Positions 41,605-53,022 of a stretch of 64,000 nucleotides of DNA are shown here, one piece after another (the stretch's first letter is position 1; every line of letters starts with the position of its first letter). The notes beneath the pieces were generated by a model, which did not search any database, was not told where the DNA came from, and saw only the letters and a list, made by a program, of their open reading frames with translations. The DNA is from Medicago truncatula. Lineage: Eukaryota > Streptophyta > Magnoliopsida > Fabales > Fabaceae. Location of the stretch: NCBI RefSeq assembly GCF_003473485.1, contig NC_053046.1, positions 34,053,332 through 34,117,331 of the forward strand. Direction: 5' to 3'. Position numbers and translations under genes: made by a program.

Positions 41605-44089
41605 GTCACTAAGCGTTTGAAGCGATATTTGATCGTTCTTGAATATATCAAAATTGTAAATACATTGACAAACATCTTTTTTATTAGTCATTTTAATTTT
41701 TAAATTTGTTTTTGCATAGTCAATTTAGCTGTCAATTATGTTTTTAATTGTCAATTTGTTGATAAAAGTTATAGTGTTAAGATGAGTTAAAATCCTCTCT
41801 ATTTATATATTTTTTTTTATTTCTTTCATTTGAAGAGATAAAGACGAATAAAATCTTGAAAAAAGTAAAATATAATTGATGATTGTGGGACCTACTTAGT
41901 AGTAAGAATCATCATCTATTTTTTGTGTATATCTCTCTCTAAATTGTAAACTCCATTTATTTTGCTAAATAGATAGGATCTTATCCCTATTAAGATCTCA
42001 TACATTCAAGAACTAACTTAATGGTTCGCTCCATTTAATTTGTTGCCTTGTTTATTTTCTAGGATTTATTTAAGAGGAGTGTTAAGAACATTTTTTTTTC
42101 GATACTCATTGTAACATTTATTTTGTATTGAATAAAATTTATGTGAGTCACGCTTTGAGAATGAGGCTCACATGAAATGGTAAGATCAAATAGATTTCAT
42201 TCAATAAAAAAAGTAAGTGTTAATGTGGCTGTTAAAAAGAGAGTGTTTATAACACTTCTCTTATTTGACGGATCATCATCTTTTTTCTATTCATGTGGAT
42301 GATATTATTAGTACTAACTTTAAATTTAAAAGAATGTTATTTGAACATCTAAAAGTTGACAACAATTTATCACCGAATAAAAATAAATCATTTTTAACTA
42401 ATGATTTGACCTAAAGAGAGAATAAACTATGAAAATATAAAGATTTATCAACATGATCAATTTATCGCGTGTATCTCTTCGCAATCTTTTTTATTTCTCT
42501 CTCTAATGGTAGATTAAAGTTTAGATGTTTAAGAGAGTAAGAATCATCTTTCATTTGGTGGTTTAAAATTTTGCATATAGATTGAGAAATCATTTAATTG
42601 ACAACAAATTTGGTACTTTTCCTTTGCCATTTGAGTGAATTCTAATTTACCATAAAGAAAATATATTTCAATCTTGTGATTTGAATTTTTTTTATTTTGG
42701 ACTTTCATAGCATATGATTGTGTAAGTGTGATGTTTTAGCGTATTGAGCCGAATTTTGTCTTTCTTTTTCGTATATTTTAATTCCACCTAGATATTTTCT
42801 AGTTACAATTCAACTGTGTAAATGTGACTCTACTAAAAAATTACTAAATTTTGTAACATTATCCAACTTAGAAAAGGGAAAAGAACAAGTTCATCATCAT
42901 GTTGTAGTTTTACCTAGGGATAGCACATGTACAAACAACCAACTAAGTTAAGTTACAAAGCACATAGGACCCATGTGGGACCAGCTTTTGCCACGTGAAC
43001 TGATGAAGTCATATATCCACGTGGCACGGGCAGGATTACTTGTGACTTATCTCATGCTTTTTCCATTGATGCCAAATTCTCTCACTCTCATGCTTTCCCT
43101 TTCATGAATCCATCTTTTGGTGCTTTTCTCCTTTATGAGTTTATGCTTCCTTTTGCTTTTCCTCTTGGTCTTCTCATATCATCAAATGTTGAATAAGTTT
43201 CTTCTAATTTATTTACTATAAAAATCTTTGTTGGTTAAATTTTTAGTCTTTATCTTATTTTAAACATATATGTGTAACCAGTAAGTTTTTAAGTTATTTT
43301 TGTTAGTTCCTTAATCTTAATGTTATTCTCTCACATTCAAAAAGAGACTCGTTTCCAAATTATATGGAACTAGATCGTGTATGTCGTATGAAACCAACTT
43401 TACAATAAGCCGCAAATACCTGTAACAAGTTTTGCATCAGCCCCACCTCAAAAAGATTATCTCTTGAAAAATGTATTAAGCACTCAAAAACAACAAATGG
43501 ACGTCTTGTCTTGTAAGTTGTGAATGCTTCGGTTTATTTTGTTTAAAATGAAAATGTTAATCAAGAACTAACACTTTCCAAATTCCCTATAATTAGCGAT
43601 TGATTCTATCAGAAATTTGGAAGCAATGTTAAGGTATAGAGCAGAGTCAAAACCACTTTTGTATGCAACAATTTATTTAATTATATCATATATAAGCTAC
43701 TAAATATATTGCAAATGTATCAAGTTAATCATGACTCAAGTATATTGGCCAAATGAAAATTGAAAAGGATGGTAATGAATGATTGTATTAATCAAGAAGT
43801 ATTTGTGTAAGGCCATGGATCAGACTCAAGAACAATATTAAGAACAAAAATAACCTTAATCAAATTTCCCTTTTTTAAATATATCTCATAAAAATATCTG
43901 TTGAAGAATGAAGAGGGAATAATCTGTCAAACTATTTGTGTTGAAACATCTGAACTAAATGCTAGAGTTGAGCATAAACTATAAAAAAACAGAAAGAAAG
44001 GAATTGTATAATTTAATTAATAATTACATATTACATGATAGTAGAGGTAACGTTAGTTATAGCAAAACCCACTAACTATTGGTACAAGT
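41605..44089. other. Long intergenic interval
   Basis: No gene supported in about 2.5 kb. A short fold-back element is likely at 42072-42263 (listed separately). The remainder is AT-rich with no recognised motif; 42960-43030 holds two 'ccacgtg' words (G-box-like) of unknown use. Confidence 0.45.
42072..42263. mobile_element. Small fold-back MITE
   Basis: Left end AAGAGGAGTGTTA and right end TAACACTTCTCTT pair in 12 of 13 positions. The interior has 'gtgagtcacgctttgagaatgaggctcac', a second hairpin. It is about 190 bp; the duplication is unclear. Confidence 0.5.
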
Positions 44090-44948
44090 AATACTGACAC
44101 GCAAGACTTTTATTAATATGACTAAGTCTTTGCATATTTCTTCATATTATCCGATGTGGGACATTTTCTCATTATTATTGATATCCTCCCGCAAGTTGTA
44201 TTGTCTGAAAGAGAGATGCAACTTGGACAGTAAGTAATCGAACCTAGGACGAAGCAGGGGTTTGGTTAGAATATCAGCAAGTTGATCATTGGTAGAAACA
44301 AAGGATACTTGAAACTTGCCATGTTGGACATTTTCTCTGACAAAATGATAGGCTAAGGCTATATGTTTCATCCGAGAGTGAAATACAGGATTAGCGCTAA
44401 GATGGGTAGCACCGAGGTTGTCACAATAGATGACTGGATTGGTTGTTGGAGTGTGGCCAAGTTCAGTGAATAGGGAAAGGACCCATAGCAGCTCACTTGC
44501 CGTGTCAGCCAAGGCTTTATATTCTGCTTCTTTGAAAGACCGAGCAACAAAACGTTGTTTTCAAGAGCTCCAAGAGATGGGTGTGCTGCCAAGATATAAC
44601 AGATAACCAGTGGTGGAGATATAATCATCCTTGTCGCCTTCTCACTGCATCCGAGTAGGCGTGGAGATTTAGTGGGGCTGTCGTCGAGATGAAGACGCCT
44701 TTGTTACAGGAACCCGCCAAGCATCTGAGCACTCTTTTGAGTGCAGTCCAATGCGCTGTTCTGGGATTCTGCATGAATTGGGCGAGTTTGTTTGTGCTGA
44801 GGGCAATGTCTGGGCGAGTAAGATTCAAGTTTTGGAGATTTATTTGTGCAAGGAATACTAACACACAAGGCTTTTATTTATATGACTAAGCCTTTGCATA
44901 TTTCTTCATATTATCCGATCTGGGACATTTTCTCATTATTATTGATAT
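44090..44948 (-). mobile_element. Internally deleted copia element, minus strand
   Basis: The minus-strand frames 44864-44625, 44628-44368 and 44512-44147 give consecutive pieces of copia pol: LTRPDIALSTNKLAQFM (RT end), then RNase H with ADTASELLWVLSLFTELG, YCDNLGATHLSANPVFHSR and DQLADILTKPL. Frameshifts separate them. A direct repeat of about 95 bp (44090-44184 and 44854-44948) flanks the coding part; on the minus strand the right copy begins TGTTGGTGTTTATATC, an LTR start. gag, protease, integrase and most of RT are missing. Dead. Confidence 0.75.
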
Positions 44949-44961
44949 AAACACCAACATG

Positions 44962-46444
44962 TAGTATATGTTTGGTTTTTCGGTGACAAAAATTGATTTT
45001 GAGAAATTAACTAATCTGAAGGTTTTTGGTTGTTTATGCTATGTTTTTACTTTTGTTTCACATGGTTCAAAATTTTATATTCATGCAAGAAAGTGTGTAT
45101 TTTTAGGATATAAACTTGGAACAAAAAGATATCTTCTATATGATATACAAAACAAATAAATATATCATAGTTTCTAGGAATGTGATCTTTGAAGAACATA
45201 TTTTTCCACGGATCCTAATTCTCCTACAACAATATTTATACAATGGGAAAGGCTCTCAGATCCAACAACACTTGGTAATTAGTGGACCTACCTCATCTAG
45301 TCATTCCTATAGACAACAAGTGAGTCTACAAGATAAGAAGGAAACAAGATGGATCAGTTGGTCGTTATAAAGCACGACTGGTTGCAAAGGGTTACAATCA
45401 GTGAGAAGGATTGGATTATTATGATACTTTTAGTCTAGTGACGAAGATTACAAATATGATAGTTTTGATGGATTTGGCTTCAATCAACATATGGTTTATA
45501 TATGCAATAATTAGACATAAGCGATGCATTCTTACGTGGAGAGATCTTCATGAAGATCTACAACGAACCTTTCTGTTGGACTCACTCAGGGCCGACCGAA
45601 TAATTTTTAAAAATAAGTGAGGCCTAAAGCAAGATTGGATATATGGGGCCTTTTTTATTAGAATATGAGGCCTTTTTTACTTGTAAAATCTAATGAATTT
45701 TTTTTTTTGTTGGGGACCTAAAGCGAGGTCTTTGGTGGCCTTACCCTTAGGCCGGCCATGGACTCACTTCCTCCATTCGTAACCAAGTACGCAAGCTAAC
45801 AAAATTCTTATATGGACTGAAGCAAGCCAAAAGGCAATGGCATTTGAAACTGCTGTCAAAACTCCTTACAAACTGGTTTCATCAACCCAATTCAAATCAC
45901 TCCTTGTTTGTCAAACACAGGAAAAAATCTTTTACAACTTTAGCTATATATGATGATAATGTATCCTTGTCGGAACTTAATTATCTGAATTCAAGCATAT
46001 CAATAACACATTTCACCACTCATTCCGAATACTGAGGTAATTGAAAAATTCTCCTAGATGAGGCCTCATGTTTCCAAGAAATTTAGACTTACAATTATAT
46101 GGTTTTAGTGATACGGACTGTGGAACTTGCAAAGACACTCGGAGATCAATATCTGGTTACTGCTTTTTTCGAGGAAAGTCTCTTATTATCTCGAAATCGA
46201 AGAAACAGTTCACTATGACTTGTTCATCATCAAAGGCAGAGTATAGAACCCTCACCCTCACTTCCGCAACCTGTGAACTTCAATAGATCGTCTATCTTCT
46301 AAATGATTTGAAAATCATTTGCAAAATAACATAAGTTCTGTATTGTGATAACCTAAGCACTCTCCACATTGCTATAGATCCGGTTTTTCACAAACGTATA
46401 AAGCATCAATACATCGATTGTCACATTACGTTTGAGAGAAAACT
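44962..46444 (+). pseudogene. Older copia pol relic, plus strand (left part)
   Basis: Pieces appear in normal pol order: the LKVFGCLCYVFTF ... ARKCVFLGY segment between integrase and RT (44968-45159), RT start YKARLVAKGYNQ-like near 45365-45410, LYGLKQAKRQW (about 45810-45845), SDHSLFVK-like 45890-45920, then RNase H GFSDTDCGTCKDTRRSISGY (about 46090-46160) and SSSKAEYR. Stops and shifts are frequent. It is interrupted by a hAT MITE at 45587 and by the young element at 46445; its last codons resume at 49171. Confidence 0.75.
45587..45760. mobile_element. hAT MITE inside the older copia
   Basis: Ends CAGGGCCGACC and GGCCGGCCATG are inverted repeats of the hAT type. The 8-bp duplication GACTCACT is perfect (45579-45586 and 45761-45768). 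It is 174 bp and splits the RT region of the copia relic. Confidence 0.85.
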
Positions 46445-46858
46445 TGTTGGAGATTGATATTTTTCTGATTTAATAATTAATTGTGTTGTTATTTTCTGTC
46501 ATAATTAATGTGTTGCTTGTTTAAGTTTAAGTGTCATAATTAGATTGTTGCTTATTTGGTAAGTAAGAGTCCTAGGTAATGATATCTATGGTTCTTAGGT
46601 AATGATGACTAGTGTTTAGAGTAGATTTAGTGCAGATTTTATGTTTAGTCTTACAAGCAAGCTTATGGCTTGGCTCTATATATTTGTATTGTATGCTTAA
46701 GTTTAATGTATCAAAGTATCTTAGCTTTTAGTACTTTGTTCACAAAACATTGTTGTCTTCTTTAACTTTTTGGTTTTTTCTTCTTTCTTCTCCACCATTT
46801 TTAACCTTAATTTTCTGTCTTGAGCTTATTGCTTCTGCTGCCTTTGCAAAAGCTAACG
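46445..46858 (+). repeat. 5' LTR of the young copia element
   Basis: TGTTGG start, no terminal CA here because the last base is G. A TATA-like 'ctctatatatttg' at 46674 and a pyrimidine-rich tract near the end are visible. Its copy is 48757-49170. Confidence 0.9.
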
Positions 46859-46990
46859 GTGGTATCAAGAGCCCCATTGATCTTAACGGGTCTGTGAGGT
46901 TAGAAAACTAGTGTAAAACTTTGAGGGTGAGAGAAAACCAGCAAGAAAACCTTCACAAAAACCTTTACAAAAAACTTTTAAACACCAAAA

Positions 46991-48769
46991 ATGGCTTCCA
47001 ATAGTGGTTCTTTACCTCCACCTCCTGTGTTTTCAGGAGAAAACTATGATTTGTGGGCTGTAAAAATGAAGACTTATTTGAGAGCTCAAAGTTTGTGGGA
47101 TGTGGTTGAAAATGGCAACAACCCACCACCTCTCCCAAACAACCCAACATTAGCTCAAATAAGAAATCATAGTGATGAAGTGGCAAAAGAAGGTAGAGCT
47201 CTTGCCATAATACATGCAGCTCTACATGATGATATTTTTATCAAGATTTTGAATCTTGAAATTGCAAAAGAAGCTTGGAACAAGCTGATGGAGGAGTACC
47301 AAGGAAGTGAAAGAACAAAGAAAATGAAAGTGCTAAACTTGAGAAGAGAGTTTGAAGCACTAAAAATGAAAGAAACTGAAACTGTTAGAGAGTTTTCTGA
47401 CAGAATTTCTAAAGTTGTTACACAAATCAGATTGTTGGGAGAAGATCTCAGTGATCAAAGAGTTGTGGAAAAAATACTGGTGTGTCTTCCAGAGATGTTT
47501 GAAGCAAAAATTTCATCTCTTGAAGAAAATAAGAATTTTTCTGAAATCACAGTTGCAGAGCTTGTTAATGCTTTGCAAGCTTCTGAACAAAGAAGATCTT
47601 TAAGGATGGAAGAAAATGTTGAAGGTGCCTTTTTGGCCAACAACAAAGGCAAAAATCAAAGCTTTAAAAGTTTTGGGAAAAAGAAGTTTCCACCGTGTCC
47701 ACATTGCAAAAAGGATACTCATTTAGACAAGTTTTGTTGGTATAGGCCAGGAGTTAAATGTAGAGCTTGTAACCAACTTGGTCATGTGGAGAAGGTTTGC
47801 AAAAACAAAACAAACCAGCAGGAACAAGAAGCCCGAGTTGTTGAGCACCACCAAGAAGATGAGGAGCAATTGTTTAAGGCTTCTTGCTATTTAGCATGTA
47901 GTAGCAAAGAAACATGGCTAATAGATAGTGGATGCACCAATCATATGACTAACAATGTTAGTTTTTTTAAAGAACTTGATGAATTTTTTTACTCCAAAGT
48001 TGTCATTGGCAATGGACAACATGTTGAGGTCAAAGGCAAAGGAGTTGTAGCTGTTGAAACTCTCTCAGGTATAAAATATATTTCAGATGTTTTATTTGTG
48101 CCTGAGATAAATCAAAGTCTTTTGAGTGTTGGACAAATGATGGAGAAAAACTATTCTTTGCACTTTAAGAATATGAAATGCACAATTTTTGATCCTGATG
48201 GATCTAAATTAATGATTGTTGAAATGAGAGGAAAAAGCTTTCCAGTGGAGTGGAAGAAGACATCCTTGCGTGTTTTTCCAAATAGAGTTGATGCAAATTT
48301 TTCAGCTCAGAAAAGAGGAACTTTGGATGACAACAATTATGCTAGATGCAATATTGCTATGTTAGAGACTGCAAGGTATACTGAAGCTGCTAATTTTGAG
48401 GGCTGTAAAGTTACCATGCAGGAGGAGAAAAAGATCATAGAAAAGGATGTTGATTGTAATGTTGTTGATGCCTCTCTTTATGACTTGTGTTTTTTTCAAA
48501 ATGAAAGTGGATACCTCCTAGATTATGCTGAAAGCGATGATGTCAAGACTGCATCTGATTGTGTTTTTTCATTTGGTCATGTTGTGTCTGATTGGAATTT
48601 GAAGAAGCAAGAAGGGATCACCCAATCATCAACTAAAGCTCAATGTGTTTCCGCTGCAACAGATACAGAAATTTGGCCAGTGAAGTTTTATCAGATGAAG
48701 GTTGGAAAGATGAGATCAATGTTTGGAGTTTTTTCAAGAAAAATATCAAGGAGGAGTGTTGGAGATTGA
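46991..48769 (+). CDS. Copia GAG-protease ORF with integrase/RT deleted in frame
   Basis: 592 residues, part of the young element. Residues about 1-205 form the copia GAG (UBN2-like) domain (VFSGENYDLWAVKMKTYL, then the LVNALQASEQRR end). Two CX2CX4HX4C zinc knuckles lie at 236-249 and 257-270, and the protease active site WLIDSGCTNHM is at about 309-319, followed by the LLSVGQ stretch. At about residue 430 the sequence leaves the normal polyprotein, and residues 512-562 are a remnant of the RNase H region (SDDVKTASDCVFSFGHVVSDW). Integrase and RT are gone, yet the frame is open throughout and runs 13 bases into the 3' LTR. GAG can form particles in trans-complemented systems; whether this one does is unknown. 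Confidence 0.85.
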   Translation: MASNSGSLPPPPVFSGENYDLWAVKMKTYLRAQSLWDVVENGNNPPPLPNNPTLAQIRNHSDEVAKEGRALAIIHAALHDDIFIKILNLEIAKEAWNKLMEEYQGSERTKKMKVLNLRREFEALKMKETETVREFSDRISKVVTQIRLLGEDLSDQRVVEKILVCLPEMFEAKISSLEENKNFSEITVAELVNALQASEQRRSLRMEENVEGAFLANNKGKNQSFKSFGKKKFPPCPHCKKDTHLDKFCWYRPGVKCRACNQLGHVEKVCKNKTNQQEQEARVVEHHQEDEEQLFKASCYLACSSKETWLIDSGCTNHMTNNVSFFKELDEFFYSKVVIGNGQHVEVKGKGVVAVETLSGIKYISDVLFVPEINQSLLSVGQMMEKNYSLHFKNMKCTIFDPDGSKLMIVEMRGKSFPVEWKKTSLRVFPNRVDANFSAQKRGTLDDNNYARCNIAMLETARYTEAANFEGCKVTMQEEKKIIEKDVDCNVVDASLYDLCFFQNESGYLLDYAESDDVKTASDCVFSFGHVVSDWNLKKQEGITQSSTKAQCVSAATDTEIWPVKFYQMKVGKMRSMFGVFSRKISRRSVGD

Positions 48770-49170
48770 TATTTTTCTGATTTAATAATTAATTGTGTTG
48801 TTATTTTCTGTCATAATTAATGTGTTGCTTGTTTAAGTTTAAGTGTCATAATTAGATTGTTGCTTATTTGGTAAGTAAGAGTCCTAGGTAATGATATCTA
48901 TGGTTCTTAGGTAATGATGACTAGTGTTTAGAGTAGATTTAGTGCAGATTTTATGTTTAGTCTTACAAGCAAGCTTATGGCTTGGCTCTATATATTTGTA
49001 TTGTATGCTTAAGTTTAATGTATCAAAGTATCTTAGCTTTTAGTACTTTGTTCACAAAACATTGTTGTCTTCTTTAACTTTTTGGTTTTTTCTTCTTTCT
49101 TCTCCACCATTTTTAACCTTAATTTTCTGTCTTGAGCTTATTGCTTCTGCTGCCTTTGCAAAAGCTAACA
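48757..49170 (+). repeat. 3' LTR of the young copia element
   Basis: Matches the 5' LTR along its whole length by eye, ending AACA. The stop codon of the GAG ORF lies just inside it. Confidence 0.9.
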
Positions 49171-49270
49171 AAACTCAAGGAGGAATTATGAAGCTGCTAA
49201 CTATTCCAGTTAGTCTGTATTCTGTTTATTCTATTTCCTTCATCATAGGAGTTATCTATCCTACCTAGTT
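49171..49270 (+). pseudogene. Older copia pol relic (right part)
   Basis: After the AAACT duplication the sequence continues CAAGGAGGAATTATGAAGC, which restores the RNase H reading begun before 46440 (a HITFERKL / QGGIMK junction). It shows exactly where the young element split the older one. Confidence 0.65.
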
Positions 49271-49702
49271 AGTGTCCACTTTTGATTTAGGGGTGAAACT
49301 CTTTCAAACCTTATATTACATAATTCAAAGTCAAACACTAAAATATGGTTGATAAGTTAGCATACTCATTATAGTTGAAAAGAAACAGAAATCCCAGAGG
49401 TGATTCTTATTTCATATTTTATTTCATTACCAGAAAAAGTTGAAATAACAACAAAATATGGATACAGAAAAAGTAAAATTGGTAACTAAACTTGACGTCG
49501 ATAACACTTAGCGACAAAATTAGAGACGAGTTTTGCATTTTCCGTCTCTAAATTTTTATAGCTATTTCAACTTGTTCTAGCCCTCTGGTGAGTGAGAATT
49601 GAAAAGCAAAAACAACAGACTTCTAATACAATTTTTGGAAAAGAAAAATGAAAGAAACAAACATCATTCACTGCTATGAGACACATAAGCATATTCTTAA
49701 TT
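49271..49702. other. Downstream region of the GST gene
   Basis: No gene. A 'cacttagcgacaaaattagagacg ... cgtctctaaattt' inverted motif at 49505-49557 resembles a subterminal repeat of CACTA transposons, but no complete end is present. The GST 3' UTR probably starts just left of 49703. Confidence 0.4.
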
Positions 49703-51107
49703 TCATTCAAGTCCGGAAATCTTCCTGAAATGAAGGACAAACTGGTAAACCTTTTCAGGGTCAGGAAGAACTTTCTTGACAGATTCTCTTTGCAAGCTCC
49801 TCTTAATCCAAGCTGAGATTTTTGGGGAGTGATCTTCAACTTTGAAATTACCAAGTTTCTCATATGCTAAGAACCATGCAGAATGAGGAATGGCTATGAT
49901 ATCTACATAACCAAAGACATCACCACCAAAGTAGTCTTTCTCTCCAAGAGCTTCTTCCAGATGCTTTAAAACTTCAATGAAGTCCCGTGTTCCGACTTCT
50001 CTCTCTTCTCCATTGCTAGCCCAAATGCTCCTCCCAGTGTCAAATACCTTCCCATACAAGTCATCATATCCAATATCATATATGTGTAAATGAACACACC
50101 AAAAAAAATATGTATAAATGGTGAATATTTACAACATTTTAGTCTATAGCTATTGGGTAGAGATTTTGAGGTATTCAACAATTTGTAGGTATTGAAAAAT
50201 ATGTCTTCACATTTGTCCTTAGTCCTTCTAAGTCAATTTCACACTTTTAAAAACTTTGGATATGAAATTGACTGACCGACAAAATTAATGTGATCAAAGA
50301 TTTTCAATTTCAACGATCGTTTTAGAATTTTATTATTTCACGGTCAAATTATCTAACACGTACAATTTCTTAGACAAAATTAAGGATAAACTTTTTTCCT
50401 ATTATAGGTTAGGGTGATCATCAATGTAACGTTTGGTTCCATTTCTAAATATTAGGACCATAGGACAAGCTTTTAAGAATTTAATGAATATCATAGATCG
50501 ATAATGTAAAAAATGTTTAACACATATGTCTAGAAAATCAGCGTAGAAATATTTTACTTGGTACATGTTTGGATTGACTTTTAGATATACGGAATTACAA
50601 TGTGCCACCAAATTTTGCAAAAGCTACTCTAGAACTTCAACAAAACTATGGTGTCACTGTGATTTCGTCAAATTCAGTTATTCCAAACATGTACATAGAT
50701 GTTTCAATATGGAACAAAAAATAATGACAAAACAGGTTCTTTTCTTTTTACGTGTTATAACACTACTTAAAAATAGTGCAACTAACCTTTTTGTCAATGA
50801 AATCAGCCAAAAATCTAGCTTGTGCAAGATCATATGCATCAGCTGGAAGCAGTGGGTTGGAAGACCAAACCTGATCAATATAGCTAACAATAATACCAGA
50901 CTCAAGAACAGGTTTGTCATTGTGCAAGAACACAGGCACTTTTTGGTGAATAGGGTTTGACTTCAAAAGAAGCTCACTTTTTTTTCCAAACAAATCCTCT
51001 TCATTGTCCACATGAGGTACACCTTTCTCTTCCAAAGCAATTTTCACTCTAGCACAAAATGGACTAGCCCAAAAGTCCAAAACAACCACATTGTCTCCCT
51101 TTGACAT
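49703..51107 (-). CDS. Tau-class glutathione S-transferase, 221 residues
   Basis: Cytosolic enzyme conjugating glutathione to xenobiotics and stress metabolites. Two exons: 51107-50787 (107 codons) and 50047-49703 (114 codons plus stop), the one-intron pattern of tau GSTs. The thioredoxin-fold half has VVLDFWASPFCARVKIALEEKG with the catalytic Ser in the SPF motif, then NPIHQKVPVFLHNDKPVLES and IVSYID for the glutathione site. The helical half follows after DFIDKK|VFDTG. The donor AAG|GTTAGT is good; the acceptor GGGAAG|GTATTT has a poor polypyrimidine tract but gives the family-typical junction. Length is normal for the class and no stop interrupts. Tau GSTs are usually stress-induced (known of family). 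Probably functional. Confidence 0.9.
50048..50786 (-). other. GST intron
   Basis: About 739 bp intron without coding content. ORFs of up to 131 codons on the plus strand here are antisense shadows of exon 1. Confidence 0.7.
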
Positions 51108-52028
51108 GTTAGCAATGATTCTTTGGACTATCTTTGTTGCTTGTGATGACTTGAAATTGTGTGAGAGTTGTTGAAATTTATAGGAAAGTTTAGTTTAGAT
51201 AAATAAAAAAATTAGACTACGATGTTTACTAGGTTTTCTTTGTATGTTCCTTCAAAAATTGATGTTAGTACAATGTTGTAAGTGTCCATATCTATGTTTT
51301 GGTTTGGACGTGGGATGAGAGGAGAATATGTGATGGTATCAAATGGCCGGCCTTAAGCTACTATGTTTTTTGTTTCATTTATTGGCGATGTATCCAAACT
51401 AGGATAATTTGATCCTTTGGTACTTACACTTTTTGTTGCATAAAACTTATGTACATTCTATTAAAACTTTAGATACATTTGACAACACATCAAAGAGCTT
51501 CTCAAACTTTATAGCGTAAATACTTTTTTTTTGTTAAGTAGTCTAATGGAACTTGTATACTTTTATGTGGACATGGTTCCTTACTTCAGAATGATATTAT
51601 GACAATATTTTGTCTTGAAGATCCGCGAAAAATTTATCTATGGTTTGGATACATTTTTCGGACACATACAAAAATAATAATAATAATTAAATGATATTTA
51701 TTTTTTAGAAATAAAGTGTGCTTTTTTTGTGTGTTTTTCATAAATAAAGTGTCCAAATCTTTATGTCAAACAAAAATTACTCCTCAATTGAAGGCTTGAA
51801 ATTGAGTCCAAGCTTCCGTCATGGCTTCTAATTAGAATATTCAGATAAATTATTATCAATGTGTCACTCAGGCAACAAAACATCCTCTTAAAGCTTTAAT
51901 ATCTTTCGACTCAAGACTCTGAGGTCGAGATGATGCTTGAAAATCACTTAAGTGTGTTTTTCTAACAAGAAAATTAAGGGCCTGTTTGATTTAGTTTTTA
52001 AAAATTAAGGCTCCTTCGTGGAATCAAG
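51108..52028. other. Intergenic, between GST promoter and F-box relic
   Basis: No gene recognised. The GST promoter should occupy the first few hundred bases. Confidence 0.4.
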
Positions 52029-52483
52029 ATGGAGAGATGCACTGTTGTGGTTCCGGCAAATGATCAAAAGGAAAGGGTAATAAATAGCCAACATATACAC
52101 GATGAAATTGCATTCTCTATTCTCTCGAAATTATCTATTAAATCTTTGAAGTGATTAGGATGTGTATGGAAACCATGGTTCACTCTTGTTTGATAACCCA
52201 AATTTCATGAACGTCTACCATATGAGTTTCTTAACAAATGATCATTCTATTTATGGTGATACATCTCTCCTACATTAAAAAATTGCTTGACGGTTATTAT
52301 TCTAACTAGATATTTGGACATTAGTTGTATTCTCTTTCTGGTGAGAGTTGAGAATATAGCCAAATTAGATTGGTAAAAGGTAACATTAACATGCCATATT
52401 TGCTTCCTGGTTTTGATATTTTAGGCTCCATTAGTGTTAATAGGATTTTTTGTGAAACTCATCTACTAAGAGCACCTCTAATG
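52029..52483 (+). pseudogene. F-box gene relic, N-terminal part
   Basis: A frame from ATG at 52029 shows IHDEIAFSILSKLSIKSLK, an F-box core, followed with shifts by remnants such as WKPWFTLV, PYEFL and later KLDW and the GSISVNRIFCETHL-type end. The layout follows the large F-box/FBA family of legumes. Stops (for example after SIKSLK) make it non-functional. The C-terminal part lies beyond an insert at 53600. Confidence 0.65.
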
Positions 52484-52719
52484 ATGAACTCAAATAATTA
52501 TTAAGTTGTGGGTTCCATTATGTCACATGTGGAACAACTCACTCGTATTTTTCTTCAATGGTGAACTTTAAAAAACTCATGTTAGGTCCCACAACTTTAT
52601 CTCACATTAATATTTTATAATTAACCACCAAGCATGGTGGACCACAATATGGCAAAGAAGAGGAGAAACGAGATGCATCACCATAAAGCAACATTCAAAC
52701 TTGCAGTAATAATATTTTT

Positions 52720-53022
52720 CTAATCAAAATAACGCATAACTTGTGTTGCTTTCTGAAGTTCGATTATTCCAGTGTGGCGGACCCCAACGGTGAAACATGC
52801 ATAATCAATCATGTTTTGTAACTCTATATCCGTTGGAGTTACTCTAAGGAACTTAAGGTCATTCCTCCTAACCCTTTTGATTATGGGCCTTATTGAGAAG
52901 TCTGTGTTCAACATCAAGGGTTCGGTTATGATCATGTCAGAAACGACTATAAAGTGTTGATTTCTACTCTTCCCCCAACACAAAACACTCGCGCCCTGCA
53001 GCCTTGCCAAAAATACTCTCAC
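52720..53022 (-). CDS. Hypothetical 100-residue ORF, unrecognised
   Basis: I do not recognise this protein. The frame has a basic N-terminal half (SRNQHFIVV, IKRVRRNDLKFLRVTP) and no membrane segment or zinc motif. It starts at the edge of the palindrome cluster and lies in the insert that splits the F-box relic. A random open frame or a fragment of a longer gene is as likely as a real small gene. Confidence 0.25.
   Translation of the reverse strand: MRVFLARLQGASVLCWGKSRNQHFIVVSDMIITEPLMLNTDFSIRPIIKRVRRNDLKFLRVTPTDIELQNMIDYACFTVGVRHTGIIELQKATQVMRYFD

Larger units (their letters stand above)
46440..49175 (+). mobile_element. Young non-autonomous GAG-only copia (TR-GAG type) with twin LTRs
   Basis: Two 414-bp LTRs, 46445-46858 and 48757-49170, look identical by eye except for the last base (G versus A). 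They begin TGTTGGAGATTG. A perfect 5-bp duplication AAACT flanks the element (46440-46444 and 49171-49175). After the left LTR comes GTGGTATCAAGAGC, close to the initiator-Met tRNA primer site; before the right LTR is a polypurine AAGGAGGAG. One 592-codon ORF lies between. Integrase and nearly all RT are absent, so the element needs helpers. Near-identical LTRs mean a recent insertion. Confidence 0.9.

Noticed and set aside
42960..43030. G-box promoter at 'ccacgtg' pair
   Set aside because: There is no gene or TATA nearby; two 7-bp words in 64 kb of plant DNA are not evidence.
50565..50960. 131-codon plus-strand ORF over the GST gene
   Set aside because: It is antisense to GST exon 1 and its intron, with no domain features.
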